Source: a virus. From it: DNA of 21,686 bases. A program made the position numbers and the translations under genes. Shown one piece after another: positions 5,748-12,941 of the stretch; positions within the stretch are counted from its first letter, which is position 1, and the number at the start of each line of letters is the position of its first letter. The stretch is taken from positions 1-21,686 of the IMG/VR virus record IMGVR_UViG_3300035701_000337; one strand, 5' to 3'. Below the pieces are notes generated by a model, which saw only the letters and a list, made by a program, of their open reading frames with translations, searched no databases and was not told the DNA's origin.

Positions 5748-6032
5748 TCAGGCCACGAGCATGGCTTGGCAGTACGGGCAACGAGCAGCGCAACCAGGAG
5801 AGTGGAGACCGGGCTGACAGTCGGCGCCAGCGCGAAGAGAGTGCGGCTGCTGCATGACGTACAGAATCAACTGGCGGGCGCCGCTGACCTCGGCCTTGGC
5901 ACACAGGGAAGCAAGATGTTTGTGGACGGTGGAGGGGAGGATTCCCAGTTCGCCGGCCATTGCTTTGGGGCTACGTCCTTGGCAGAGCATTCGGAGGATG
6001 GACCGATCACGATGGGTGAATTTGGGCGCCAC
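5748..6032 (-). CDS. Short LuxR/GerE-type HTH regulator with Cys-rich tail
   Basis: A 94-residue DNA-binding protein. Residues about 6-65, beginning THRDRSILRMLCQGRSPKAM and continuing through GILPSTVHKHLASLCAKAEV, match the four-helix LuxR/GerE fold: the 'T-R-x-x-x-IL-x-x-L-x-x-G' opening, then the recognition helix STVHKHLASLCAKAEV. There is no receiver or autoinducer domain. The C-terminus carries CAARCPYC, a possible zinc ribbon, instead of the usual end. The start is GTG at 6032 with no Shine-Dalgarno; TAAAAT lies eight bases upstream, so the mRNA may be leaderless. Its promoter overlaps two identical dyads, suggesting autoregulation. Facing the late operon, it could be the phage's lysogeny or late-gene regulator (inference). 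Confidence 0.75.
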   Translation of the reverse strand: MAPKFTHRDRSILRMLCQGRSPKAMAGELGILPSTVHKHLASLCAKAEVSGARQLILYVMQQPHSLRAGADCQPGLHSPGCAARCPYCQAMLVA

Positions 6033-6040
6033 TGATGAGT

Positions 6041-6077
6041 ATTTTACGCAAAAATGCGCTTTATGCGCAAAAATGCG
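6041..6077. promoter_or_regulatory. Tandem dyad operator with regulator promoter
   Basis: CGCAAAAATGCG occurs twice, at 6047-6058 and 6066-6077. Each copy is CGCA-AAAA-TGCG and they start 19 bp apart, near two helical turns. On the minus strand TAAAAT (6041-6046, five of six -10 positions) is preceded after 18 bases by TTGCGC (6065-6070), so the dyads cover the spacer and -35 of the regulator promoter. They also lie about 50-80 bp upstream of the first late gene and could control both directions. Confidence 0.65.
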
Positions 6078-6124
6078 ACTTTGAATCGTTTACTCAGGAA
6101 GGGCAGGGGGCGCATAGTTGAACC

Positions 6125-6493
6125 GTGAGCAGGGCCGGCGGGAAAGAAATCGTCGATGAATTCGGGCGATTGGAGGCTCAGGTTGCGCCTTTGAAACCAC
6201 TGATCGCCCGCAGAGAAGCCGTGCGAGCGATCATCCTGGGGTGGCACGCCGGGCTGTCGGGAGACGAAGGCGCGACTGAGGCCGGCAAAAGATGGAGAGT
6301 CCTCATCACGCCGCGGGATCAACAGCAGGTGATGACGCTCGCCGCGAAGAAGAAGTTGCTCAAGCTCTGGGGGCCGACTAAGTTCTTGGCGAGGTGCAGT
6401 GTGCCGATCAACGCGTTGCCGGGCGACGGATACAGCGTGCTGGAGCGCAGGGGTCCGCGACACTTGAGGGCGGTGCCGATCCTGCGGAAGTGA
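6125..6493 (+). CDS. Hypothetical protein, first gene of the rightward operon, 122 aa
   Basis: It starts at GTG 6125 (GTG AGC AGG GCC). Purine-rich GGAAGGGCAGGGGG lies some 10-25 bases upstream, too far for a good Shine-Dalgarno. The N-terminal half is helical (IVDEFGRLEAQVAPLKPLIA). The second half contains the basic stretch LAAKKKLLKLWGPTKFLARC and a Gly/Pro-rich end. I do not recognise a family. Being first after the dyad operator and upstream of packaging genes, it might be an early-late accessory protein. There is no signal peptide or membrane segment. Confidence 0.55.
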   Translation: MSRAGGKEIVDEFGRLEAQVAPLKPLIARREAVRAIILGWHAGLSGDEGATEAGKRWRVLITPRDQQQVMTLAAKKKLLKLWGPTKFLARCSVPINALPGDGYSVLERRGPRHLRAVPILRK

Positions 6494-6546
6494 GCCTGGC
6501 GGAGCGGGCTGAAAACTACCCCGGTCGTTGTAAGGCGAGGGGAACC

Positions 6547-6813
6547 ATGCGCGCTGAACTCGTGCCGGTGATGTGTGGGTTGAAGTGCGTCGAGCTGGCG
6601 GGGCCGGCGCGGGTGGCGCGGCTGGAGCGCGCCCCGAATGCGCGGGTGATCCGGCGACACCGGGATGGGCGGGCGGTCGAGGTGCAGTTGTGCTCGGTGG
6701 GGGATGACTCGGCCAGGCCGCCGCGCCGAGGCAACCCGCGGCGGTACTCGCACGATCGGGACACTCCGGAGAATCCATTGCACGTGTGGACGCTGAAGCG
6801 CGTCTGGAGGTGA
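6547..6813 (+). CDS. Hypothetical Arg-rich protein, 88 aa
   Basis: The ATG at 6547 is chosen because GAGGGG ends four bases upstream; the longer frame from 6394 overlaps the previous gene in another frame and looks like a shadow. The product starts MRAELVPVMCGLKCVELAGP, has CxxxC (residues 10-14), and a very basic middle with RRHRDGRAVEVQL. The stop is followed after three bases by the next ATG. No family is recognised. Confidence 0.55.
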   Translation: MRAELVPVMCGLKCVELAGPARVARLERAPNARVIRRHRDGRAVEVQLCSVGDDSARPPRRGNPRRYSHDRDTPENPLHVWTLKRVWR

Positions 6814-6816
6814 GAG

Positions 6817-6990
6817 ATGGAGAAGCAGGATCTGATGAGCACGGTAGCGGGCGGCGGGGCCGGGCTGGCGATGCTGGCGACCGTGCGGTGGGAAGCGGTG
6901 CCGTGCGGGGAGCTCGTCAAAATCGGGGTGGCGCTGGTGCTGATGGCGACCGGCTACCTGATGTATCGAGGAGGAAAATCTCCGACATGA
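6817..6990 (+). CDS. Small two-helix membrane protein (holin-like), 57 aa
   Basis: It begins MEKQDLMSTVAGGGAGLAML. Two hydrophobic stretches (about residues 8-23 and 33-51, the second LVKIGVALVLMATGYLMY) suggest two membrane passes with a short polar loop holding one Cys, and a positively charged end. GGAGG lies six bases upstream of the ATG. The stop overlaps the next ATG (ATGA), so it is co-translated with another small membrane protein. Size and topology fit a holin or antiholin, and phage lysis genes can sit next to terminase genes, but no endolysin is visible, so the role is unproven. Confidence 0.6.
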   Translation: MEKQDLMSTVAGGGAGLAMLATVRWEAVPCGELVKIGVALVLMATGYLMYRGGKSPT

Positions 6991-7169
6991 ACTCAGTGTG
7001 GATGACAGCGATTGTCGCCGGCGTGGGGCTTCTGGCCAACGCGATCTGGACGGCGCTGAACATGAAGATGCGCTCGGATCTTCGGGAGTGGATCGAGGGT
7101 GAGTTCGTGAGTGAGCAGGTCTGCCGGCTGCGGATGTATGGCGAGAAGGCGACCGAGCACGGCGGCTAA
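6987..7169 (+). CDS. Single-pass small membrane protein, 60 aa
   Basis: It begins MNSVWMTAIVAGVGLLANAI, a clear membrane helix over residues about 4-25, followed by a polar helical tail (MKMRSDLREWIEGEFVSEQV). The topology, N-terminal anchor plus charged helix, is that of small phage membrane or spanin-like proteins. It starts inside the stop of the preceding holin-like gene (ATGA) and its end overlaps the small terminase start by 32 bases. Its pairing with the previous gene suggests a joint role, possibly in lysis (inference). Confidence 0.6.
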   Translation: MNSVWMTAIVAGVGLLANAIWTALNMKMRSDLREWIEGEFVSEQVCRLRMYGEKATEHGG

Positions 7170-7545
7170 GGCGCGGGCGTTCCTGGCGGCGTACCGGCGG
7201 ACGTGTAACATCACCTGGTCGGCCAAGGCAGTTGGCATCAGTGCGCGGCAGCATTACCGGTGGCTGGAGAAGTACTCGAAGTACAAGGAAGCTTTCCAGC
7301 GGGCCCAGGTGGAGGCGGCGGATTACCTGGAGAGCGTCGCGGTCAAGCGCGCTAGCGTCGGATGGCGAGAGCCGGTGTTTTACCAGGGCGGGAAATGCGG
7401 AAGCGTGAAGCGGTTCGACGGCGGGCTGATGCAGTTCCTGCTGCGCGGGGCGAAGCCGGAGAAGTACCGGCAGACGGCGGAAGTGACCGGGGCCGGCGGG
7501 GGGCCGATTCGGGCGACGCTCGAAGTAGTGTTTGTGGAGCCCTGA
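7138..7545 (+). CDS. terS: Terminase small subunit-like protein
   Basis: A 135-residue protein directly before the large terminase. In packaging phages the small subunit recognises the packaging site and regulates the ATPase. Residues about 20-52, with NITWSAKAVGISARQHYRWL, form a helix-turn-helix typical of terminase small subunits. The next segment (KYKEAFQRAQVEAADYLESV) is the expected oligomerisation helix, and the C-terminus is a short beta-rich tail ending EVVFVEP. I start at ATG 7138 (MARRRPSTAAKA); GTG 7111 in the same frame is an alternative that would overlap the upstream gene more. The stop TGA overlaps the likely start of the large subunit. Confidence 0.8.
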   Translation: MARRRPSTAAKARAFLAAYRRTCNITWSAKAVGISARQHYRWLEKYSKYKEAFQRAQVEAADYLESVAVKRASVGWREPVFYQGGKCGSVKRFDGGLMQFLLRGAKPEKYRQTAEVTGAGGGPIRATLEVVFVEP

Positions 7546-8837
7546 GGGCCGAGTTCCCGGCGAAGGTCCGGTTTCTGTTCGAGCCGCACGATTACAAGAT
7601 CCTGTTCGGCGGGCGCGGCGGGATCAAATCGTGGTCGATGGCGCGGGCGCTGCTGGTCATGGGAGCGCAGCATCAGCTCCGGTGGCTGTGCGCCAGGGAG
7701 ACTCAACAGTCGATTGCGGAGTCGGTCCACCAGTTGCTCGAGGATCAGATCGCGCGGCTGGGGCTGAGCGCGTTCTACCGGGTGGAACGGGCGCGGATTG
7801 TCGGGACGGTGGCGCACCAGGCCGGGATGTACGGCCGCAAGTTGGAGCGGCCGGGGTGCAGCGAGTTTGTCTTCGCCGGGCTGAAGCACAATGTCACCCA
7901 GATCAAGAGCTATGAGGCTCTCGATGGTGTGTGGGTGGAGGAAGCGGCCAACGTCTCGCGGAATTCGTGGGAAGTGGTGCTGCCGACGGTGCGCAAGGAA
8001 GGCAGCGAGATCTGGGTGTCGCTCAACCCGGAACTGGCGACCGACGACTCGTACCTGCGATGGGTGGTCAATCCGCCGGCCGGCGCGGTGGTGGTGAGGA
8101 CCAGCTACGCCGACAACAGGTGGCTGTCGGAGACCTCGCGCAGGAGGATCGAGGCGCTGCGGGTGAGCGACCCGGAGGCGTTCGAGCACATCTACGGGGG
8201 CGCGACCAAGGCGGCGCTGGCGGGGGCGATCTACGGGGCGGAGATGGCCCAGGCGGAGCAGGACGGGCGGATCACGCGGGTGGCGTACGATCCGACCAAG
8301 GCGGTCCACACCTTCTGGGACCTGGGCTACGGGGATCTGACGACGATCTGGTTCGTGCAGGTGTTCCCGTGGGAGTATCGGCTGATCGATTTCACCGAGG
8401 GGCGGGGGGAAGCGCTGGGTCATTACCTGAAGCTGCTCCAGGCGAAGGGCTACGTGTACGGCACGGACTATCTGCCACACGATGCCAAGGCGCACAGCCT
8501 GGGGACGGGGCGGTCAATCGAAGAGCTGATGCGGGAGGCCGGGCGCAAGGTGCAGATTGTCCCGCAGCTTTCGGTCACGGACGGGATCAACGCGGCGCGG
8601 ACCATTTTCCCGCAGTGCTGGTTCGACGCGGAGAAGTGCGCGGATGGGCTGCAATACCTGCGGCGGTACCGGTACGGCGAGATCCAGACGCTGGGGATGC
8701 CGACCAGGGAGCCGCTGCATGATGAGGCTTCGCACGCGGCGGACGCGTTCCGGTACCTGGCGGTGGGGATGAAGGCGCCGAAGAAAGAACCGCCGAAGAG
8801 GCCGCCGGTGTACCGGGGGGCGACGGCGTGGAGCTGA
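7542..8837 (+). CDS. terL: Terminase large subunit (packaging ATPase/nuclease)
   Basis: The motor that pumps DNA into the procapsid and cuts the concatemer. ATPase motifs: a deviant Walker A FGGRGGIKSWSMARAL (residues 22-37), Walker B with the catalytic Glu in DGVWVEEA (128-135), and the coupling motif SLNP (160-163). Nuclease domain: Asp260 in FWDLGYGD, Asp314 in PHDAKAHS, and DEASHAADAFRY (394-405). With the start at CTG 7542 the protein is 431 residues, the usual length. No ATG, GTG or TTG exists in frame between 7395 and the Walker A, and CTG overlaps the TGA of the small subunit as CTGA. The upstream part of the frame (7362-7541) overlaps the small subunit and has shadow composition. Confidence 0.93.
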   Translation: MRAEFPAKVRFLFEPHDYKILFGGRGGIKSWSMARALLVMGAQHQLRWLCARETQQSIAESVHQLLEDQIARLGLSAFYRVERARIVGTVAHQAGMYGRKLERPGCSEFVFAGLKHNVTQIKSYEALDGVWVEEAANVSRNSWEVVLPTVRKEGSEIWVSLNPELATDDSYLRWVVNPPAGAVVVRTSYADNRWLSETSRRRIEALRVSDPEAFEHIYGGATKAALAGAIYGAEMAQAEQDGRITRVAYDPTKAVHTFWDLGYGDLTTIWFVQVFPWEYRLIDFTEGRGEALGHYLKLLQAKGYVYGTDYLPHDAKAHSLGTGRSIEELMREAGRKVQIVPQLSVTDGINAARTIFPQCWFDAEKCADGLQYLRRYRYGEIQTLGMPTREPLHDEASHAADAFRYLAVGMKAPKKEPPKRPPVYRGATAWS

Positions 8838-8841
8838 TCGG

Positions 8842-8882
8842 GGGCCGGGGATCGGGGGCCAGGGGCCAGGGGGCCCGGGGAA
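8842..8882. repeat. G-rich dispersed repeat, copy 1
   Basis: Tandem GGGGGCCGGGG and GGGGCCAGGGG units fill the gap between the large terminase and the next gene. Similar arrays occur at 16117-16147 and 16909-16934. With many runs of four or five G, the strand could form G-quadruplexes. The position between genes suggests a dispersed intergenic element rather than phage coding sequence. Confidence 0.7.
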
Positions 8883-8889
8883 GGACACC

Positions 8890-9195
8890 ATGACGAGCTA
8901 TGCGTATGACTGGCGGCGGGGCGGGCAGGCGCAGCGATCCAAGCCGAAGGGCAAGAAGAAGAGCGCGCCCGCGGCGTCGAAGGCGCGACCGGTGGGGGAT
9001 CTGACGGCGAAGAAACGGAAGGCGCTGGCGGCGTCGGTGTTCGGGCTGCCGGAGAAGCGGAAGTATCCGATGCCGGATCGGTCGCACGCGGCGAATGCCA
9101 AGGCGCGGGCCACCCAGATGGTGAAGAAAGGGAAGCTGTCCAGGTCGGCGAAGGGGCGGATCGACGCCAAGGCGAACCGGATTCTAGGAGGGTGA
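8890..9195 (+). CDS. Small basic protein with 'LPEKRKYPMPDRSHAANAKAR' motif (DUF6582-like)
   Basis: A 101-residue, Lys/Arg/Ala-rich protein. After a basic low-complexity N-terminus (about 1-45) it has FGLPEKRKYPMPDRSHAANA (about 51-70) followed by a helix. From memory, this LP..RKYP.PD..H..NA.AR signature is widespread in small phage head-region proteins and resembles the DUF6582 family, of unknown role; I could not check this. It sits between the terminase and the portal, like head accessory proteins. GGAAGGAC precedes the ATG. It may bind nucleic acid given its charge. Confidence 0.7.
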   Translation: MTSYAYDWRRGGQAQRSKPKGKKKSAPAASKARPVGDLTAKKRKALAASVFGLPEKRKYPMPDRSHAANAKARATQMVKKGKLSRSAKGRIDAKANRILGG

Positions 9196-9486
9196 ATGGG
9201 ACACGCTTACAATTTCCGCGAGGAGAGGGCCGGGGCGGAGGGGCCGAAGGGCCCGGGGCCGAAGGTCCTGAGTCACCTGAAAGTGGTCAAGGGCAAGAAC
9301 GGCGGCCACGTCGTGACGCACGTGTTCGAATACAACCCCGGGCCTGGTGCGAGCCATCCCGACGAAGAGTATCCTTTCGGCGCGGGCGAGGGGGCCAAGG
9401 TGCTGGCGCATATTGCGAAGCACGTGGGGATCAAGGCTTCGGGCGCGGCAGCGGAGCCGCGCGCGGGGGGGAACGCGCTGGAGTGA
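9196..9486 (+). CDS. Hypothetical protein, 96 aa
   Basis: The ATG directly follows the upstream TGA. It starts MGHAYNFREERAGAEGPKGP; the Gly/Pro-rich part is encoded by GGGGCC-like G-rich DNA, so a dispersed repeat may have been absorbed into the gene. The rest (VKGKNGGHVVTHVFEYNPGP and onward) is a compact beta-containing segment, then a helix VLAHIAKHVGI. No family is recognised. Its location between terminase and portal suggests a head accessory role. Confidence 0.6.
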   Translation: MGHAYNFREERAGAEGPKGPGPKVLSHLKVVKGKNGGHVVTHVFEYNPGPGASHPDEEYPFGAGEGAKVLAHIAKHVGIKASGAAAEPRAGGNALE

Positions 9487-9671
9487 GCGCGGGTCCGGTG
9501 GCGCGCGAGGTCCTAGAGGCCGTGATGCGGGAGCAGCTCGAGTATCTGCTCGAGCACGCCAGGCGCTCGCGGTCGGAGCGGGAGATTTGCGCCGGGGGGA
9601 GCGAGGAGACGTGCCGGGAGTGCGCGCGGTTCTTTCGCGTCAGAGCGGAGTTGCTCTCGCTGTTCGAGTGA
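9483..9671 (+). CDS. Small Cys-containing helical protein, 62 aa
   Basis: The GTG at 9483 overlaps the TGA of the previous gene (GTGA). The protein reads SAGPVAREVLEAVMREQLEY from residue 2 and is helical throughout. Three Cys residues are spaced C-x8-C-x2-C (ICAGG...TCRECARFF), which could bind a metal or form disulfides. It ends six bases before the portal start and is probably translationally coupled to it. Function unknown. Confidence 0.6.
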   Translation: MSAGPVAREVLEAVMREQLEYLLEHARRSRSEREICAGGSEETCRECARFFRVRAELLSLFE

Positions 9672-9676
9672 ATTGA

Positions 9677-11854
9677 ATGTCGAATCTGGGCCGCAAAAAC
9701 GAAGCGTTGCTCAAGGAGATCCGGGAGGACTTTGACTACTTCGTCCGGTTCTGGAAGGAAACCCGCGAAGAGGGCGACACGGACATGCGGTACGTGTCGG
9801 GGGACCCCTGGGATCCGAAAGAGAAGAAGCTGCGCGACGCGGCGGATCGGCCCTGCGTGGTGTTCGATGAGCTGAACCAGTATCTCAATCAGCTCATCAA
9901 CGACGTGCGGCAGAACAAGCGGTCGGTGAAGGTCGATCCGACGGGCAGCGGGGCGACCGACAAGACGGCGGAGTTCCGCGGGAATCTGATCCGGCAGGTG
10001 GAGTACGCGAGCAAGGCGCAGGCGGTCTACGCCACCGTGATGGAGAACGTGGCGCAGCGCAGCTATGGGTACGCGCGCGTGTCCAAGCGGTATGTGGCGC
10101 CGGACTCGTTCGATCAGGAGCTGGTCATTGGGGCGATCAACAATCCCAACTCGGTGTGGGACGATCCTGACGCGAAGCAGCGGGGGCGGTCGGACCGTAA
10201 GAAGCTGTTCATCGTGGACATGGTCCGGTTGGCGGACTTCAAGCAGCGCTGGCCGAAAGCGGAGGTGAAGAGTTTCTCGGCGGAGATGATCGCCGACCTT
10301 CCGATGTGGCTGAAGGACGATTTTGTCCAAGTCGCCGAATACTGGCGGATCGAGAGCGAGTCGCGGACGCTGCTGAGCCTGGATGTCGGCGGCGGGTTGC
10401 AGGTGTTCGAGGACGAACTGCCATCGGCGGCGGGCGACGGCGAAACGGTGACGCTGGCCGAGGAATGCGACCTGGGCGATGGGGTGATAGTGCCGAAGGG
10501 CAGGCACAAACTGCTGAACTCGCGCGAGAGCGAAAGGCTCACGGTGATGCAGTACATCACCAACGGCGTGGAGATCCTGGAAGAGAACCCGCAGGATGGC
10601 ACGCTGATCCCGGTGGCCGGGTGCTACGGCAAAGAGAAGTACGTGGACCAGGGCGCGGGGTCGAAGCTGGTGATCGAATCGCTGGTGCGGCTGGCGCGCG
10701 GGCCGTTCATGGCGTATTGCTATGCACAGACCACGGGGATCGAGTTGCTGGGGATGCTGCCCAAGTTCCTGCTGATGGGCTACGAGGGGCAGTTCGAGGG
10801 GCACGAAGAGGAGCTGGCGCAACTCGGCCGCGTGCCGATCCCCTTCGTCCAGATCAAGGCCAAGACCGAAGCTACGGGAGAGACGGTTCTGCCGTTGCCC
10901 CAATGGAACCATTGGGAGGCGCCCCTAGGCGCGGTCGAGGGGATGGCGGAGAGCTATCGGCGGGCGATTCAGTCGGCGCTCGGGATGTACAACGCGAGCG
11001 TGGGCCGGCACGACAGCGCAGGGGAGTCGGGCATCGCGATTCGGAGGTTGGACGATCAATCATCGCAAGGCAGCTTTCACTTCATTGACAACTTCGACGG
11101 GTTTTTGGAGGACGTCGGGCGGATACTCGACGATCAGATCGACTACACCTACGACACGGTGCGCGACGTGGCGACGCGGACGCAAGGAGACAAGCACAAG
11201 GTGGTGCGGATCAACGAGGCGTTCACGGATCCGGAGACGGGGGAAACCTACCACTACAAGATCGGCTCGGGCAGACACAGCGTTTCGATCACTACGGGGC
11301 CGAGCTCGCAATCGCAGCGGGATGAGGCTTCCAAGTTCGCGGATGCGCTGGCGCAGAACCAGCAGGTGTTCCCGCGCATCGCGGATCTGGTAGTGAAGCT
11401 GAAAAACTTGGGCCCGATTGGAGACGAGATCGCCAAGCGGTTGACGCCGGCGGATGTCGCGGCGCAGGAAGGGCAGGGCGGGCCGCCGCTGCCGCCGCAG
11501 GCGCAGGCGCTGATGGCGCAGCAAAAACAGCAACTCATGGCGCAGGCGGCGGTGATCGCGGAGTTGAAGCAGCAGCTCGACGCGAAGATGCCGGAGATTC
11601 AGTCGAAGCAGGCCATCGCGGCGATGGTCGAAGAGACCAAGCGGATGGAGATTCAGGCGCAGATCCGGATCGCGGAATTGAACGCGGGGCTTAAGGCTTC
11701 GATTGTGGGGCTGGAACAGCAGGTGGCCGCGATTCAGCACTCGATTGAGATGCAGGACGCGCAGGCGTTGAGGGAGCATGAGGCGGGCTTGGCTGCGCTG
11801 AGCACGCCGGCGCCGGCAGTGGGCGCCGCGCCGGTTCCGGCAACCGCTCCCTGA
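9677..11854 (+). CDS. Portal protein, P22 gp1-like
   Basis: Dodecameric portals form the unique vertex through which DNA enters and leaves. The 725-residue length equals that of P22 gp1. The N-terminal segment RPCVVFDELNQYLNQLINDV (about 58-77) followed by RQNKRSVKV is characteristic of P22-like portals, as is AQRSYGYARV shortly after. Residues about 455-495 (SFHFIDNFDGFLEDVGRILD) fit the helical stem/clip region. The last 150 residues are Gln/Ala-rich long helices, matching the P22 barrel. The gene stands between terminase and scaffold as in P22. It starts at ATG 9677 with no good Shine-Dalgarno, so coupling to the preceding small gene is likely. Confidence 0.9.
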   Translation: MSNLGRKNEALLKEIREDFDYFVRFWKETREEGDTDMRYVSGDPWDPKEKKLRDAADRPCVVFDELNQYLNQLINDVRQNKRSVKVDPTGSGATDKTAEFRGNLIRQVEYASKAQAVYATVMENVAQRSYGYARVSKRYVAPDSFDQELVIGAINNPNSVWDDPDAKQRGRSDRKKLFIVDMVRLADFKQRWPKAEVKSFSAEMIADLPMWLKDDFVQVAEYWRIESESRTLLSLDVGGGLQVFEDELPSAAGDGETVTLAEECDLGDGVIVPKGRHKLLNSRESERLTVMQYITNGVEILEENPQDGTLIPVAGCYGKEKYVDQGAGSKLVIESLVRLARGPFMAYCYAQTTGIELLGMLPKFLLMGYEGQFEGHEEELAQLGRVPIPFVQIKAKTEATGETVLPLPQWNHWEAPLGAVEGMAESYRRAIQSALGMYNASVGRHDSAGESGIAIRRLDDQSSQGSFHFIDNFDGFLEDVGRILDDQIDYTYDTVRDVATRTQGDKHKVVRINEAFTDPETGETYHYKIGSGRHSVSITTGPSSQSQRDEASKFADALAQNQQVFPRIADLVVKLKNLGPIGDEIAKRLTPADVAAQEGQGGPPLPPQAQALMAQQKQQLMAQAAVIAELKQQLDAKMPEIQSKQAIAAMVEETKRMEIQAQIRIAELNAGLKASIVGLEQQVAAIQHSIEMQDAQALREHEAGLAALSTPAPAVGAAPVPATAP

Positions 11855-11952
11855 CGGTCGCGGCTCAGTAAGGGCAAGAGTTTGAGCAGGACAATTCGCC
11901 TATCGCGGGAAGGCGTGAAAAGAACCGCGAGCTGTAAAAGGAGTCACGTTCT

Positions 11953-12921
11953 ATGCCAGACGAAACACAGGTGGACTCGTCAGCCACGGCGGAGAATTCG
12001 TTGGACACTTTCACCGAGAAGCAACGGTCGGAGTGGCTGATGAAGGGGACGCCACAGCCGAAAGATGAGGCGGAGCCGCGCGCGGAACCGGCGGCCGCGA
12101 AGGAAGGGTCCGAGGCTGCAAAGCCTGAAACAATCGCACCGGCGACGGACACCGGAGGGAAACAGGAGCCGAAACCAGGGAGAGCCGAGCAACGGAAGGC
12201 CGAGCTGGGGAGCGAGATTCAGGAATTGCTGCGGCAACGCGCGGAGTTGCGCGCCGAGGTCGCTGCTGGGAAGAAACCGGCTGAGAAAGTCGCGGAATCA
12301 GCCACCGCGAAGCCAGCAGATGACGGGAAGCCCGTGCCCCCCGATCCGAAGACTTGGACCGGGACGTGGGAAGAGCTGGAGGCGGCCAAGCTCAAGTACA
12401 TCGAGGAGCTGACCGATTGGAAGGCGGGCAAGGCTGACCGCGATCGCGCGGCGGCGGCGCAGCAGGGGAAACTCACCGAGCTTCAGGCGGCGTATAAGAC
12501 GCGGGCTGAGGCGGCGCTGGCGGACGATCCGGAGTATGCCGATGCGCAGGAGATCATCGGCAAGTTCGTGACGGCCAAAGGCGTGAGTGAGCTGATCCTG
12601 GAATCCGAAGTCGGGCCGGAGATCGTGATGCACCTCTACAGGCTGCCGAACGCGGAAGCCCAGAGAGTGGCGGCGCTTTCTCCGTTGGCGCTGGCGCGGG
12701 AGATCACGCGCCTGGAAGCGAAGCTCAGCAAAGCGACAGACGACGAAAAGCGATCGTCTCCTCAACCGAAACGCACGAGCGCGGCGAAGGCGCCGGCTAC
12801 GGAACTGGCGGGCACGAATGCCGGGTCGACCGTGGACGAAGCCGAGCAGGCGCTCGCAGAGGGCGACACGGGTGCGTACATACGCATCATGAACGCTCGC
12901 GCGATCAAGAAAAAAGACTGA
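11953..12921 (+). CDS. Scaffolding protein
   Basis: A 322-residue, highly charged protein directly before the coat gene, as gp8 in P22. The first 100 residues are Glu/Ala/Pro/Lys-rich and disordered. A coiled-coil helix follows (AEQRKAELGSEIQELLRQRA), then a helical middle with EELEAAKLKYIEELTDWKAG, and a Lys-rich end AIKKKD like the basic coat-binding helix of P22 scaffold. It would direct coat assembly and then leave or be degraded. ATG 11953 is preceded by AAAAGGAG, the strongest ribosome site of the head module, fitting high expression. The 98-bp gap before it shows no clear promoter. Confidence 0.85.
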   Translation: MPDETQVDSSATAENSLDTFTEKQRSEWLMKGTPQPKDEAEPRAEPAAAKEGSEAAKPETIAPATDTGGKQEPKPGRAEQRKAELGSEIQELLRQRAELRAEVAAGKKPAEKVAESATAKPADDGKPVPPDPKTWTGTWEELEAAKLKYIEELTDWKAGKADRDRAAAAQQGKLTELQAAYKTRAEAALADDPEYADAQEIIGKFVTAKGVSELILESEVGPEIVMHLYRLPNAEAQRVAALSPLALAREITRLEAKLSKATDDEKRSSPQPKRTSAAKAPATELAGTNAGSTVDEAEQALAEGDTGAYIRIMNARAIKKKD

Positions 12922-12941
12922 CGCGCAAAAGGGCATAGAAC

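Noticed and set aside
7362-7541. Upstream extension of the large terminase and a possible programmed frameshift from the small subunit
   Set aside because: The extension overlaps the small terminase and has shadow composition. No slippery heptamer or downstream structure was seen, and CTG at 7542 explains the length better.
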